This document shows, piece after piece, positions 1-8,415 of a stretch of 64,000 bases of DNA. A program made the position numbers and the translations under genes. This DNA comes from Brevibacillus reuszeri. GTDB lineage: Bacteria > Bacillota > Bacilli > Brevibacillales > Brevibacillaceae. The stretch covers positions 944,416 through 1,008,415 of the forward strand of contig NZ_LGIQ01000011.1 in assembly GCF_001187725.1 (NCBI RefSeq), read 5' to 3'. Every line of letters starts with the position of its first letter. The stretch's first letter is position 1. The notes under the pieces were generated by a model, which made no database searches, was not told the origin of the DNA, and worked only from the letters and a program-made list of their open reading frames with translations.

Positions 1-180
1 GTTCTTGATCGAATTTGTGACATGGTCTTCAACTAACTGATATTGCATGGACTTCTCGGAAATGATGTTTGCCTTCAGCTGGACATAGTCAATAATGGAC
101 AAGACCATTGCCACGAGCATGGTAAACAAGGAGAGCGTGATCATTAGCTTCGTACGGAATGAGATCATTTTTTGCGTCAT
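1..180 (-). CDS. N-terminal fragment of a membrane sensor protein (chemoreceptor/sensor type)
   Basis: The first 60 codons of a gene that runs off the left edge of the window. The ATG at 180-178 follows a GGAG ribosome binding site. The peptide has a short basic N-terminus (MTQKMISFRTKLM) and one membrane segment at about residues 12-30, then a polar stretch rich in K, E and Q. This is how methyl-accepting chemotaxis proteins and Cache-domain sensor kinases or cyclases usually begin; the effector domain is outside the window, so the class cannot be fixed. A sigma-A-type promoter lies upstream at 219-248. Confidence 0.6.
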   Translation of the reverse strand, partial: MTQKMISFRTKLMITLSLFTMLVAMVLSIIDYVQLKANIISEKSMQYQLVEDHVTNSIKN

Positions 181-218
181 TGTTTTCTCCACTGGATCGT
201 TATTTTTTGCCAAACTTC

Positions 219-248
219 AACATAATTTACCAGCGAGTTTACTGTCAA
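219..248 (-). promoter_or_regulatory. Candidate sigma-A promoter for the left-edge sensor gene
   Basis: On the minus strand a perfect -35 TTGACA (248-243) is followed after 18 bp by TATGTT (224-219, 4 of 6 matches), about 40 bp before the sensor start codon. The rest of the 181-484 gap shows no gene. Confidence 0.45.
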
Positions 249-484
249 TGCCATTCACAATAGACGATATTGTAAATTTATTGTAAATACACACATAATT
301 CTCCCGCCACCTACAGCCACCTATATTTTCCAAAACACCTATTAACAATGTGCCAATAGTGTCAATGAACTCCTGATGAACTTATGCATAAGGACGGTCC
401 AAACGACCTATTCATGTGTTAGAATTTCTTGGAACAATTATCCTTTATAGGAGATATTTATTGCAGAATGAAGGAGGAGTAAAA

Positions 485-1063
485 ATGGATTTGCGAAGTC
501 AAGCAAGTAAAGAAATCATTATTCCTGAAAATCCTGTTTCCCGATTCTTATTCACAAGCACCAGATCCGCAACAATTTGGCTCATCGTCAGGCTCTACGT
601 CGGTTACATCTGGATTACCTCCGGCTGGAAGAAAATCAATTCCGACGCGTGGACGGGCGAAAATGCCGGTAGTGCCATCGAAGGCTTTATCAAAGGAGCC
701 TTGGCCAAAGCAGCAGACGGCAAGGATGTAACGTCCTGGTACGCCTGGTTCCTCGAAAACACCGTATTGCCAAATGCCAAGGTATTTGGCTTCATGGTTG
801 CCTACGGAGAATTGCTCGTCGGTCTGGGCCTCGTGGTAGGTCTGTTGACAGGAATCGCTGCGTTTTTCGGCGGTCTGATGAACGTCAGCTTTCTCTTTGC
901 TGGTACAGTCAGTACGAATCCTCTCTTGTTTGTTTTTGCTACCTGGCTCGTTATGGCGTGGAAGGTAGCTGGCTGGTACGGAGTAGATCGTTGGGCCCTG
1001 TCTTATTTGGGAACCCCTTGGACGAGATCCAAATCGCGTGATTCAGGAACTTATCTCGATTAA
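485..1063 (+). CDS. DoxX-family integral membrane protein
   Basis: A 192-residue membrane protein of the DoxX/DoxD type. After about 30 polar residues come four hydrophobic segments; the first carries the family-like pattern RLYVGYIWITSGWKK, and a loop of about 45 residues separates it from the second. The frame is open from a GTG at 416, but the ATG at 485 sits behind AAGGAGGAG and is the clear start. DoxX relatives are linked to thiosulfate:quinone oxidation in archaea and to redox or detoxification complexes in bacteria, but the role here is unknown. It is monocistronic, with a hairpin shared with the convergent AraC gene. Confidence 0.8.
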   Translation: MDLRSQASKEIIIPENPVSRFLFTSTRSATIWLIVRLYVGYIWITSGWKKINSDAWTGENAGSAIEGFIKGALAKAADGKDVTSWYAWFLENTVLPNAKVFGFMVAYGELLVGLGLVVGLLTGIAAFFGGLMNVSFLFAGTVSTNPLLFVFATWLVMAWKVAGWYGVDRWALSYLGTPWTRSKSRDSGTYLD

Positions 1064-1080
1064 TAATAGGCATGTAAAAA

Positions 1081-1110
1081 AGGGAAGCAGCCGCATAGGC
1101 TGACTTCCCT
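1081..1110. terminator. Hairpin between convergent DoxX and AraC genes
   Basis: AGGGAAG-C-AGCC pairs with GGCT-GA-CTTCCCT. Read on the minus strand it ends in TTTTTTAC, so it works best as the AraC-gene terminator, but it can serve both genes. Confidence 0.7.
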
Positions 1111-1124
1111 TCGTTGTTTGCTGA

Positions 1125-1928
1125 TCATTTCTCCCGTCTTGTTGCTAAATAACGGCCTGGTGAGTCCCCAAATGCGCGTCGGAACATCGCAATGAAACTG
1201 CTCGGCGAAGAATAGCCCAGTGCGTCGGCGATGATTGCGACAGAATCCCCTCGTGCCAGCATTTCCAGCGCATGCGTCAACCGTGCCTGTTGACGCCACT
1301 GGGCAAACGTCAAGCCGGTTTCCGCCAGAATCAGCCGCCGCAAGGTCCGTGGAGAAAGAGCGGCCCACGCAGCCCAGTCATCCAGCGTTCGGCTATCCTC
1401 GGGACACTGCAGGATTTCATTCGCAATGCGCAGAAGACGGGGCTCGGAAGGCATGGGCAAGTGCAAAGGCTCCAACGGTGCTTGCACGATTTCATCGAGC
1501 AATACGGCGGCGATTCGCTCCTGCTCTGGCTCCAGGAAGTCCTGATCGTACCAAGAGGCTGCCCGCCGGACCAAAGCGTACATAAGCTCAGAAATGCCGA
1601 TCACGCAAGGGTGTGGTGGCAAATCACGACCTATCTCGGGAAGGACAAGCACACACCATCCGTTCATCGCGCCGCTCACGCTGACCTTATGCCGTACGTC
1701 TGGAGGTATCCAGCCAGCACGATGCGGGGGAAGCAGCCACGAGCCACGAGCGGTGCGAACATGAATAAGACCGCTCTCCACACAAAAAATTTGTCCACGC
1801 TTGTGACTATGCCAATCGTATTCGCGCGTTCCAAGCCGGAAATCGTGATCGGAATTTTCCGTGCCCCAAAACGCGATCAAAGAAGGACCGTCCAGCTGGT
1901 CGCTATAGTCAATTGCCTCATCTTTCAT
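1125..1928 (-). CDS. AraC-family transcriptional regulator (cupin sensor plus HTH)
   Basis: A 267-residue regulator. The N-terminal part (about residues 20-110) looks like a cupin/AraC sensor domain (REYDWHSHKRGQIFCVESG, then a PPHRAGWIPPDVRHKV-type strand). The C-terminal 100 residues hold the two HTH motifs of AraC proteins: one around LSPRTLRRLILAETGL and the second in IADALGYSSPSSFIAMFRRA, ending in SPGRYLATRREK. The chosen ATG at 1928 follows AGAGGA; an in-frame ATG at 1985 is possible but would run into the divergent promoter region. It is divergent from the efflux gene at 2062, the usual layout for a local regulator of a drug pump, as in NimR/NimT-like pairs. That regulatory link is inferred. 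Confidence 0.88.
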   Translation of the reverse strand: MKDEAIDYSDQLDGPSLIAFWGTENSDHDFRLGTREYDWHSHKRGQIFCVESGLIHVRTARGSWLLPPHRAGWIPPDVRHKVSVSGAMNGWCVLVLPEIGRDLPPHPCVIGISELMYALVRRAASWYDQDFLEPEQERIAAVLLDEIVQAPLEPLHLPMPSEPRLLRIANEILQCPEDSRTLDDWAAWAALSPRTLRRLILAETGLTFAQWRQQARLTHALEMLARGDSVAIIADALGYSSPSSFIAMFRRAFGDSPGRYLATRREK

Positions 1929-2021
1929 ATCAATCAATCCTCTGTGGCCATTTCTCGATATATTTTGTCCGAATAGCGTTATCATGCCTCTTTCTTTCCA
2001 GTGTATGATAATAATCGAAAA

Positions 2022-2037
2022 ACGTCTATCGAGACGT
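2022..2037. promoter_or_regulatory. Candidate operator between AraC regulator and efflux pump
   Basis: A perfect inverted repeat ACGTCT-ATCG-AGACGT lies just downstream of a possible -10 (TATGAT, near 2005) and 25 bp upstream of the efflux start codon. Its position between divergent genes fits an operator; this is inferred from position and symmetry. Confidence 0.35.
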
Positions 2038-2061
2038 AAACCGTTACAAGAGGTGAAGCTT

Positions 2062-3501
2062 ATGAATTCTGCATCTCCTGCGGCCGCATCAGTCGGCTCG
2101 ATATCATTGCTCCGACCTGGCGTTCCTGCATGGGTTGCCTCAACTATCGCATGTGTTTGCGCGTTTATGGTCGTCATGGACAGTTCCATCGTAAACGTCG
2201 CGTTATCGGCGATGAGCGCCGACCTTGGACTCTCCGCCACAGGGCAACAATGGGTTGTAGACGCATACTTGTTAATGCTCGGCGGCTTCATGCTGCTCGC
2301 TTCCCGGGCAAGCGACATCTATGGGCGAAAAGTCATTTTGCAAACCGCACTGATCCTGTTCACAGGTGCGAGCCTTGTCGGTGGCCTCGCCACAAACAGT
2401 GCCATGCTCATCGCTGCACGGGCTGTTCAGGGCTTCGGAGGCTCGGTGCTGGCGACATCCACGCTGGCGGTCATCGTGTCCGCTTATCCGAAAGGTCCCA
2501 AGCAGAAACGGGCGATCTCGCTGTGGGCAGCATCTTCGTCGCTCGCTTCCGCTTTCGGCGTTATCATCGGCGGTATGTTAACCAGCTTCGCCAGTTGGCG
2601 CTGGGTTATGTTCGTCAATGTGCCCATCGGCGTTGCACTTATCATCATCGTTGCGCTCAGTCTCCAGCGCCAGCCGAAAAACGCCAAACGGGAGAAGCTG
2701 GATATTCCCGGTGCGGCTGCGATTACTCTTTCCGTTGCAGCCTTTATCTACGGGATCACGCAGACGGTCGATCAAGGCTGGGACTCACCGGTCGTTCTCT
2801 GGACACTCGGATTATCGCTGATTCTCTTGACTGTATTCGTATGGGTAGAGCTCCGTGCGACCCAGCCGCTGATTCGACTTGAAATCTTCCGTCACCGAAA
2901 CGTGCCTGTCGGTATGATTATGGTTCTTGGACTCGGCGCGGCCTTGACGGCCAATATGTACTTTCTCTCGCTTGTTCTGCAAAACATTGAAGGCTACAGT
3001 CCATTTGAAACAGGTCTCGCGCTGTTGCCGATGGCAGGTACGTTGGCCGTCACCGCTATTGTCTCTCGCCGTCTCGAGGATGCGGGATTCCACAGGCTTC
3101 CTTTCTTCGGCGGTCTTCTGGCCGCAGCAGGATTCGTCTGGCTGAATTGGCTGCCGTTGCATCCGGATTACGTCACCTGGGTGCTGCTACCCAGCTTGCT
3201 CATTGGCGCAGGGCTGGGACTGATGCTAATGACAGCCATTCATGCTGTGCTCGCTGGCATTCCATCCAAAGATTCAGGCATCGCAGCAGGACTGCAAAAT
3301 ACTGCCCGCCAGCTCGGAGGCGCACTCGGCATAGCGGTTCTCGTAACCGTGGTTCACTCAGCAGCAGGTGGGCAGACGTCTGCTGACGGAATAGCAGGTG
3401 TCTCCCAACTGTCCGGATACCATGCTGCTTTCCTGGTCAGTGGGGCAATCAGCGGGATTTCGGCCCTGGCCTCCTTGCTGCTGCGCCGTCATGCGAACTG
3501 A
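2062..3501 (+). CDS. MFS multidrug efflux transporter, DHA2 (EmrB/QacA) type
   Basis: A 479-residue proton-driven exporter of the major facilitator superfamily. The hydrophobic profile has about fourteen segments, as in DHA2 pumps. Motif C-like and family-typical stretches are visible: VVMDSSIVNVALSAM near residue 35, QWVVDAYLLMLGGFMLLASR, the loop-2 motif SDIYGRKV, and SLWAASSSLASAFGVIIGG-type glycine-rich helices. The ATG at 2062 follows AAGAGGTGAAG; the longer frame from 1984 has no such site. It is divergent from an AraC regulator that probably controls it. The substrate cannot be told from sequence. A 16-bp-stem terminator lies 140 bp downstream. Confidence 0.9.
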   Translation: MNSASPAAASVGSISLLRPGVPAWVASTIACVCAFMVVMDSSIVNVALSAMSADLGLSATGQQWVVDAYLLMLGGFMLLASRASDIYGRKVILQTALILFTGASLVGGLATNSAMLIAARAVQGFGGSVLATSTLAVIVSAYPKGPKQKRAISLWAASSSLASAFGVIIGGMLTSFASWRWVMFVNVPIGVALIIIVALSLQRQPKNAKREKLDIPGAAAITLSVAAFIYGITQTVDQGWDSPVVLWTLGLSLILLTVFVWVELRATQPLIRLEIFRHRNVPVGMIMVLGLGAALTANMYFLSLVLQNIEGYSPFETGLALLPMAGTLAVTAIVSRRLEDAGFHRLPFFGGLLAAAGFVWLNWLPLHPDYVTWVLLPSLLIGAGLGLMLMTAIHAVLAGIPSKDSGIAAGLQNTARQLGGALGIAVLVTVVHSAAGGQTSADGIAGVSQLSGYHAAFLVSGAISGISALASLLLRRHAN

Positions 3502-3641
3502 AACACCTCATTTGCGCAGCAACAAGCTTCACGAAAATATGGAGTGAAGCCAAGCGAGACGTTCGGAATCGAAACACCACCGGTAATAAAGAAGGACCTC
3601 GGTTCCGATATCAGGCAGAATAGAGGTCACGACTCGCAACC

Positions 3642-3686
3642 AAAACCCAAGTGAAGCAAACACTTCAGTGGCTTCACTTGGGTTTT
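3642..3686 (+). terminator. Strong rho-independent terminator (16-bp stem)
   Basis: AAAACCCAAGTGAAGC pairs perfectly with GCTTCACTTGGGTTTT across a 13-nt loop, with CTTT following. It closes the efflux transcription unit. The rest of the 3502-3877 gap holds a smaller GCTTCAC/GTGAAGC inverted repeat (3526-3550) and the leader of the next gene. Confidence 0.8.
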
Positions 3687-3849
3687 CTTTGTAATACAGA
3701 AATTTCACCCAATTCTCCCCTATTTGAGGGACAAGTTGTATGAATTTATTCGTTTTTTTTGCCCTTTTTTTGCCAATACCTTTGTACACATTGTTGAATG
3801 ACTTCATTTTTTTCCTGCATTACCCTGTAATCACATTTTCATTTTTTAA

Positions 3850-3864
3850 AATTTTTAGATAAAT
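3850..3864 (+). promoter_or_regulatory. Candidate CodY box in front of the oligopeptide-binding gene
   Basis: AATTTTTAGATAAAT matches 12 of 15 positions of the CodY consensus AATTTTCWGAAAATT and ends 13 bp before the start codon, next to the ribosome binding site. CodY control of peptide uptake is well known in Firmicutes; binding here is inferred. Confidence 0.4.
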
Positions 3865-3877
3865 ACAGGGGGTCAGT

Positions 3878-5524
3878 ATGAAAAAATGGCTATTAGGTTT
3901 GTTTAGCACAGCGCTTCTCTTTAGTATTGTAACGGGATGTTCGACGACACCATCAGAGAAGGCACAGCCTGCTACAACTACTCCCCAACCGACAAAATCA
4001 ACGGACACGCCATCGACAGAACCGATGGTCTTACATTGGAGTGTCACAGGTGAGCCACCGACGATGGACCCAGGTATTGCCACAGATGCCTCCTCCATGG
4101 ACATGATCAACCTCGTATTCGAAGGGCTTACCACTGTTGATCGACAAGGGCAAATGATCAACGCCGTAGCGGACAGCTTCACCAATTCTCCTGATTTCAC
4201 CCAGTTTCATTTTACAATTCGTAAGGACGCCAAATGGAGCAACGGCGATCCTGTTACCGCGCACGATTTTGAATACGCAATCAAACGCAATCTCGATCCG
4301 AAAACAGCATCCGGATACGCGTACCAGTTGTTTTACATCAAAGGCGGCGAGGAGTTTTTCAACGGGACGGGAAAAGCAGAGGATGTCGCTGTCAAAGCAA
4401 CGGATGACTACACGCTCGATTTTACTTTGCGCTCCCCTACACCATGGTTCCGCGAGCTGACATCCTTCACTACCTACTACCCTCTCCATAAAAAATCAGT
4501 GGACGGCAATCCAAAATGGGCTGGAGAAGCTGCGTCAATCGTTGGGAACGGTCCCTTCCTGATCGACAGCTGGGAGCATAAAGCCAAGCTGGCCTTTAGC
4601 AAAAGCCCAACGTACTGGGACAAAGCAAACGTCAAGCTGGACAAAATCGAGATTGCCGTAATTGAAGATAACAATACTGCCCTGTCTATGTTTGAAAACG
4701 GTGATCTGGACTGGGGAGGCTACCCTTCCTTTGGCTTGTCTCCTGATGCGATTGGGCAAATCAAGGATGAAGGCAAGCTGGTCGTCGCCGATAACCCGGG
4801 AACCAAGGCTGTCATCTTCAATACACAGAAACCGCCGTTTACCAATAAAAAGATTCGTCAGGCATTCTCCTATTCCATTGATCGCAAACTGCTGATCGAC
4901 AATATCCTGCAAACAGGAGTGCCTGCCGCATACGGATGGGTTCCTACCTCCATGGGATTAAACCCGGACGGATACTTCAAGGAAGACATGGAAAAAGCGA
5001 AGCAGCTTTTAGCAGAAGGAATGGCGGAGCTGGGTTTAAAAGAGTTTCCGAAGGTCACCTACTACTATGACACTGGCGAAACCGACAAAAAAATCGCCCA
5101 AGCACTCCAGGACGAATGGAAAAAAACATTAGGGATTACTATCGATATTCGCACGTCCGAGTGGAAAGTATTTAATACAGATGTTCAGAGCGGAAAATAT
5201 GACTTCGGCATTTGGCTGTGGGGAGCTGACTTTAACGATCCGATCAACTTCCTGGAGATGTACAAGGACAAGGATGGCGGCAACAACGTAATTCGCTTTG
5301 ACAACAAAGAATATCGCGATCTTTTGAATAAAAGCTACTATGAAACCGATCCTGCCAAACGCAAACAGCTGATGTTTGATGCAGAGAAAATTTTGATGGA
5401 AGAAATGCCACTGGCTCCTCTGCACTTCCGCGGAAATGCGTACGTGAAAAATGATAAGGTGAAGGACTTCGTCATTTTCCCACTGGGCGGATCATACTTC
5501 AAATACGCGTATATCGAGAAATAA
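3878..5524 (+). CDS. Oligopeptide ABC transporter substrate-binding lipoprotein (OppA/DppE-like)
   Basis: A 548-residue family 5 solute-binding protein. A lipoprotein signal peptide ends at the lipobox IVTGC (Cys21), followed by a Thr/Pro/Ser linker, so the protein is anchored to the outer face of the membrane. Typical features are GEPPTMDPGIATDASS near residue 60, RKDAKWSNGDPVTAHDFEYAIKR, and AVIFNTQKPPFTNKKIRQAF. The length and layout match OppA and B. subtilis DppE. It has no permease or ATPase beside it, so it likely supplies peptides to a transporter encoded elsewhere. The start follows a GGGGG ribosome binding site at 3869-3872. Confidence 0.9.
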   Translation: MKKWLLGLFSTALLFSIVTGCSTTPSEKAQPATTTPQPTKSTDTPSTEPMVLHWSVTGEPPTMDPGIATDASSMDMINLVFEGLTTVDRQGQMINAVADSFTNSPDFTQFHFTIRKDAKWSNGDPVTAHDFEYAIKRNLDPKTASGYAYQLFYIKGGEEFFNGTGKAEDVAVKATDDYTLDFTLRSPTPWFRELTSFTTYYPLHKKSVDGNPKWAGEAASIVGNGPFLIDSWEHKAKLAFSKSPTYWDKANVKLDKIEIAVIEDNNTALSMFENGDLDWGGYPSFGLSPDAIGQIKDEGKLVVADNPGTKAVIFNTQKPPFTNKKIRQAFSYSIDRKLLIDNILQTGVPAAYGWVPTSMGLNPDGYFKEDMEKAKQLLAEGMAELGLKEFPKVTYYYDTGETDKKIAQALQDEWKKTLGITIDIRTSEWKVFNTDVQSGKYDFGIWLWGADFNDPINFLEMYKDKDGGNNVIRFDNKEYRDLLNKSYYETDPAKRKQLMFDAEKILMEEMPLAPLHFRGNAYVKNDKVKDFVIFPLGGSYFKYAYIEK

Positions 5525-5550
5525 GCAGCTTTACATTGTTAGCGTAAAAA

Positions 5551-5586
5551 AAGCGGGCATCCCCTTCCATGTGGGGAGGCCCGCTT
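5551..5586 (-). terminator. Terminator closing the ureA remnant
   Basis: AAGCGGGC-AT-CCCC pairs with GGGG-AG-GCCCGCTT; on the minus strand the stem is followed by a run of T (AAAAA at 5546-5550 on plus). It can also stop transcription from the plus-strand binding-protein gene. Confidence 0.75.
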
Positions 5587-5609
5587 CGCTTGTTTGAAGT
5601 CTTTTCTGA

Positions 5610-5863
5610 TCAATATTTTCGCAACGAAACATGCTCCAGATCAAACCACTGCTTGCGTACAAAACGAGTGCACTGTTCAAACAGCTGCTCGATTTCCTGG
5701 GTGGACGAGGCGAGCATGCGCGGGCACCCTCCATGATTTCATACGAGATCAACGCCACCGCTTCCGGATAATTGAGCTTCAAGCCCCGCTCCTTGCGACG
5801 TCTGGCCAAATCTGCTGCGACGACCATCAAGAGCTTTTCCTGTTCACGATACGTCAGTTTCAT
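5610..5863 (-). pseudogene. Urease gamma subunit (ureA) N-terminal remnant
   Basis: From the ATG at 5863 (ribosome binding site AAGGTGA) the first 48 codons give a very good UreA N-terminus: MKLTYREQEKLLMVVAADL, then RRRKERGLKLNYPEAVALIS and YEIMEGAR. UreA should continue for about 50 more residues to a VTVHNPI-type end, and none of that is present. After EGAR the frame becomes Pro/Ser-rich and unlike urease; a neighbouring frame instead gives a 35-residue peptide from an ATG (MLASSTQEIEQLFEQC...) ending at 5610, then a terminator. So only half of ureA survives, joined to unrelated sequence. No ureB, ureC or accessory gene is in the window. It lies just downstream of a nickel-type ABC transporter operon. 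Confidence 0.65.
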
Positions 5864-6012
5864 CTCATTTCACCTTAGCTTTCTATGTTGATTGTTTGAG
5901 CATTTTTTATGAATACGCACAACAAAGAGACAAACCATGAGTTTGCTTGCTTTCGTTTGGCATTAAGAAAACCACTATCGCAGCCCTCTCTATCACACGC
6001 TTTCATCCTCGT

Positions 6013-6627
6013 TTATGTTTTTTCATGCGTTATCGTTAAATCAACAACTCTTGTGCACAGCCGATGAATCAGGTGCTTCTCATGGCTAATCACAAGCACA
6101 CCCATGTTCTCTTTGCGGGCAACCTCTAGCACAACCTGCCAGATTTGCGCTTGTGTAATCGCATCGAGCATAGCTGTCATTTCATCTGCGAGTAAAAATC
6201 GTGTCCCCCGTCCAAGAGCACGTGCCACGCAAAAACGTTGCAACTCGCCACCTGAAAGCTCATTGGGGAAACGCTCTAGCCACTCCTTTTGCACACCAAG
6301 CCGCTCAAGCAAGGACGCATCCAGATCACCAGCTTCTGCAAGCGTACGACTCATCCTCCAGCGAGGATTTACCGCCTTTTCTGGATGCTGAAAGACGAGC
6401 TGTACCGGGTGAAAACCGGATGCTGGAAGCGGTGCTCCATCCAAAAGCACCTGCCCTTCATGCGGCTGCTCATAGCCAGCAAGAATCCGGCTGAGCGTCG
6501 ATTTTCCGAATCCGCTTGGGCCAACCAGTCCTACAATCTCACCGGATTGAATCGAAATGTCCACCCCGCGCAGTACCGGGCGGTCACGCTCATAACGAAA
6601 CCCGATCTGTTTTGCTTCAAGTAGCAT
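6013..6627 (-). CDS. Nickel/peptide ABC transporter ATPase, NikE-like
   Basis: A 204-residue ATP-binding subunit, the last gene of the operon. Walker A is GPSGFGKST (about residues 36-44), the signature LSGGELQR, Walker B FLLADEMT, and the switch histidine is in VISHEKH. It is shorter than most DppF proteins because it lacks the C-terminal cysteine-containing extension, as is common in NikE-type subunits. Its ATG overlaps the end of the preceding ATPase gene by 11 bp, which points to translational coupling. It should pair with the NikD-like ATPase to drive import through the two permeases upstream. Confidence 0.82.
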   Translation of the reverse strand: MLLEAKQIGFRYERDRPVLRGVDISIQSGEIVGLVGPSGFGKSTLSRILAGYEQPHEGQVLLDGAPLPASGFHPVQLVFQHPEKAVNPRWRMSRTLAEAGDLDASLLERLGVQKEWLERFPNELSGGELQRFCVARALGRGTRFLLADEMTAMLDAITQAQIWQVVLEVARKENMGVLVISHEKHLIHRLCTRVVDLTITHEKT

Positions 6628-7561
6628 GAATACACCTCACCATCCCTTCTCGCACGGCCCGCATATCGGGTTTTTGCATGGAACAATCCGACGTTGCCAG
6701 CTTGCAACGAGGCTGGAATACACAACCGACAGGCAGCTCATGCGGAAGCGGCTGAAAGCCTGGTATCGGTTCAAAGCCATTTTGCGGGAGCGCCCGCCAG
6801 AGTGCTTTCGTGTATGGATGACGAAGCGCTTCACCCTCGCCAGCAAAGTCCTGGACGGGTGCAATCTCAACGGTTGAGCCTGCATAAAATACGGCAATCC
6901 GATCCGCGATTTCAAGCGCTGTTTCGATATCGTGCGTAATCAGCATGACACCGCACCCCTGGTCTGCCAAATCGCGAAAGTAATCAAGCGTCTCTGCAAC
7001 AGCAGCAGCATCCAGCCCTGGCGTTGGCTCGTCCGCGATCACAAGTCTTGCCCCGCTGACCAAAGCAGTCGAGACAAGTACACGCCTCGCCATACCCCCG
7101 GAGAGCTGAAAGGGATAAAGCTGATCGACTTCACGTCCGAGATTGTATCGCTCGAAAACTTCCCTCTGCCTTTGTATGGCATCCCCACTGCGGACAGACT
7201 TGCGAACCTGCTTGCCCACACGCATTAACGGGTCCAGGTAATTGACTGATTGCGGGATGAGCGCGATCTCTTTGCCACGCAGTTCAGCTTGCCGCCTGGA
7301 GTTGAGTGGCTGACCGTCATAAGAGATTGCGCCTGAAACCTTGGCATTGCCCGGTAAAATCCCTAGTACAGCATGTGCCAGCAAGCTTTTTCCCGATCCG
7401 CTCGATCCGACGACAGCAACGATTTCCCCCGGATAGATCGCGACACTCAAATTGTTGATGACCTGCAAGGTGCTTTGTCGAAGACCACTCGTATACTGGA
7501 CAAACGAGACGCAGAGGTCTTGAACCTCAAGAAGTGGTGTCGCCCCTGATTGTGTAGACAA
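6617..7561 (-). CDS. Nickel/peptide ABC transporter ATPase, NikD/OppD-like
   Basis: A 314-residue ATPase. Walker A is VGSSGSGKSLL, the signature QLSGGMARRV, and Walker B RLVIADEPTPGLD. The C-terminus carries the oligopeptide/dipeptide extension with spaced cysteines (GCVFQPRCKLATSDC and VRCIHAT). The start is a TTG behind AGGAGGAAGGACAA, with no better in-frame ATG. It lies 38 bp after the permease gene and overlaps the next ATPase gene. In nickel and peptide importers this subunit and the NikE-like one form the ATPase heterodimer. Confidence 0.85.
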   Translation of the reverse strand: MSTQSGATPLLEVQDLCVSFVQYTSGLRQSTLQVINNLSVAIYPGEIVAVVGSSGSGKSLLAHAVLGILPGNAKVSGAISYDGQPLNSRRQAELRGKEIALIPQSVNYLDPLMRVGKQVRKSVRSGDAIQRQREVFERYNLGREVDQLYPFQLSGGMARRVLVSTALVSGARLVIADEPTPGLDAAAVAETLDYFRDLADQGCGVMLITHDIETALEIADRIAVFYAGSTVEIAPVQDFAGEGEALRHPYTKALWRALPQNGFEPIPGFQPLPHELPVGCVFQPRCKLATSDCSMQKPDMRAVREGMVRCIHAT

Positions 7562-7599
7562 TTGTCCTTCCTCCTCTCACGCTGCTCGCGCATTTTCCC

Positions 7600-8415
7600 T
7601 TATTGGTGCGCACTATGCGGGTCGGTCAGCTTCCGCAGGTTTTCTCCTAAAATATCAAATGCCCGTACAATCATGAGCAGAGAAATTCCCGGAAAAAACG
7701 CCAGCCACCACATACCAGAAGTCAAGTAGCGCATGGATTCAGAAAGAATTATGCCAATAGCAGGCTGATGCGGCGACAGTCCCAAGCCGAGAAAGCTGAT
7801 CGAGGCTTCATGCAAAATCGCATGCGGAAAAAGCAGGACAAACCCCACCAGTAGCTGTGGAAGCATATGCGGTAAAATATGTCGGCTAGCAATCCACCAT
7901 TGCGATTTTCCGAGCTTGCGCGAGATGAGAACGTATTCGGCTGTGCGCAGCTGCATGACCTCTGCCCGAATGACACGTGCCAAGCTAGGCCAATGCGTGA
8001 GCGCAATTCCGACTACGACCCCTTTTAGTCCACCCCCGAGTGTAAATGAAATCAGGATGAGAGCGACAAGATGGGGCACTCCGAGCAGTAAATCAATCAG
8101 CCACGTGATTGCGCTGTCGACCATTTTCCCCATCGTAGCTGCCAGCATACCCAGTACGAGAGCAATTACCGCACTTGCTGTTGCTGCGATGACGCCCACC
8201 CCGATACTGACAGTCAAGCCTTTTAATGTTCTCGCCAGCATGTCCCGTCCGAGCCAATCCGTTCCAAATGGGTGCTCCAGCGAAGGGGGTGCATTTCTGA
8301 TCTCAAAGTTGGTAGCAATTCGTTCCTCGCCAATCAAAAGGGCTCCAGCGACTACTGCTATCAGCAACAAGGCCGCACATAGAGTCGTCATCAACGTTTT
8401 CTGTCTGCGATTCAT
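7600..8415 (-). CDS. Nickel/peptide ABC transporter permease, NikC/DppC-like
   Basis: A 271-residue inner-membrane permease with an N-terminal membrane helix followed by the DppC-type motif PSLEHPFGTDWLGRDMLAR, then a block of hydrophobic helices with the EAA loop region (AEVMQLRTAEYVLISRKLG). Length and order match NikC/DppC. Its start codon overlaps the stop of the preceding permease gene by 4 bp (ATGA), so the two are probably made in equal amounts. Confidence 0.87.
   Translation of the reverse strand: MNRRQKTLMTTLCAALLLIAVVAGALLIGEERIATNFEIRNAPPSLEHPFGTDWLGRDMLARTLKGLTVSIGVGVIAATASAVIALVLGMLAATMGKMVDSAITWLIDLLLGVPHLVALILISFTLGGGLKGVVVGIALTHWPSLARVIRAEVMQLRTAEYVLISRKLGKSQWWIASRHILPHMLPQLLVGFVLLFPHAILHEASISFLGLGLSPHQPAIGIILSESMRYLTSGMWWLAFFPGISLLMIVRAFDILGENLRKLTDPHSAHQ

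Noticed and set aside
3529..3807. 92-codon minus-strand frame
   Set aside because: It runs through a perfect terminator stem, has no good ribosome binding site and resembles no protein.
5531..5863. Full 110-codon frame of the ureA region as an intact gene
   Set aside because: Homology to UreA stops at codon 48 and the frame passes through the terminator; treated as a remnant.
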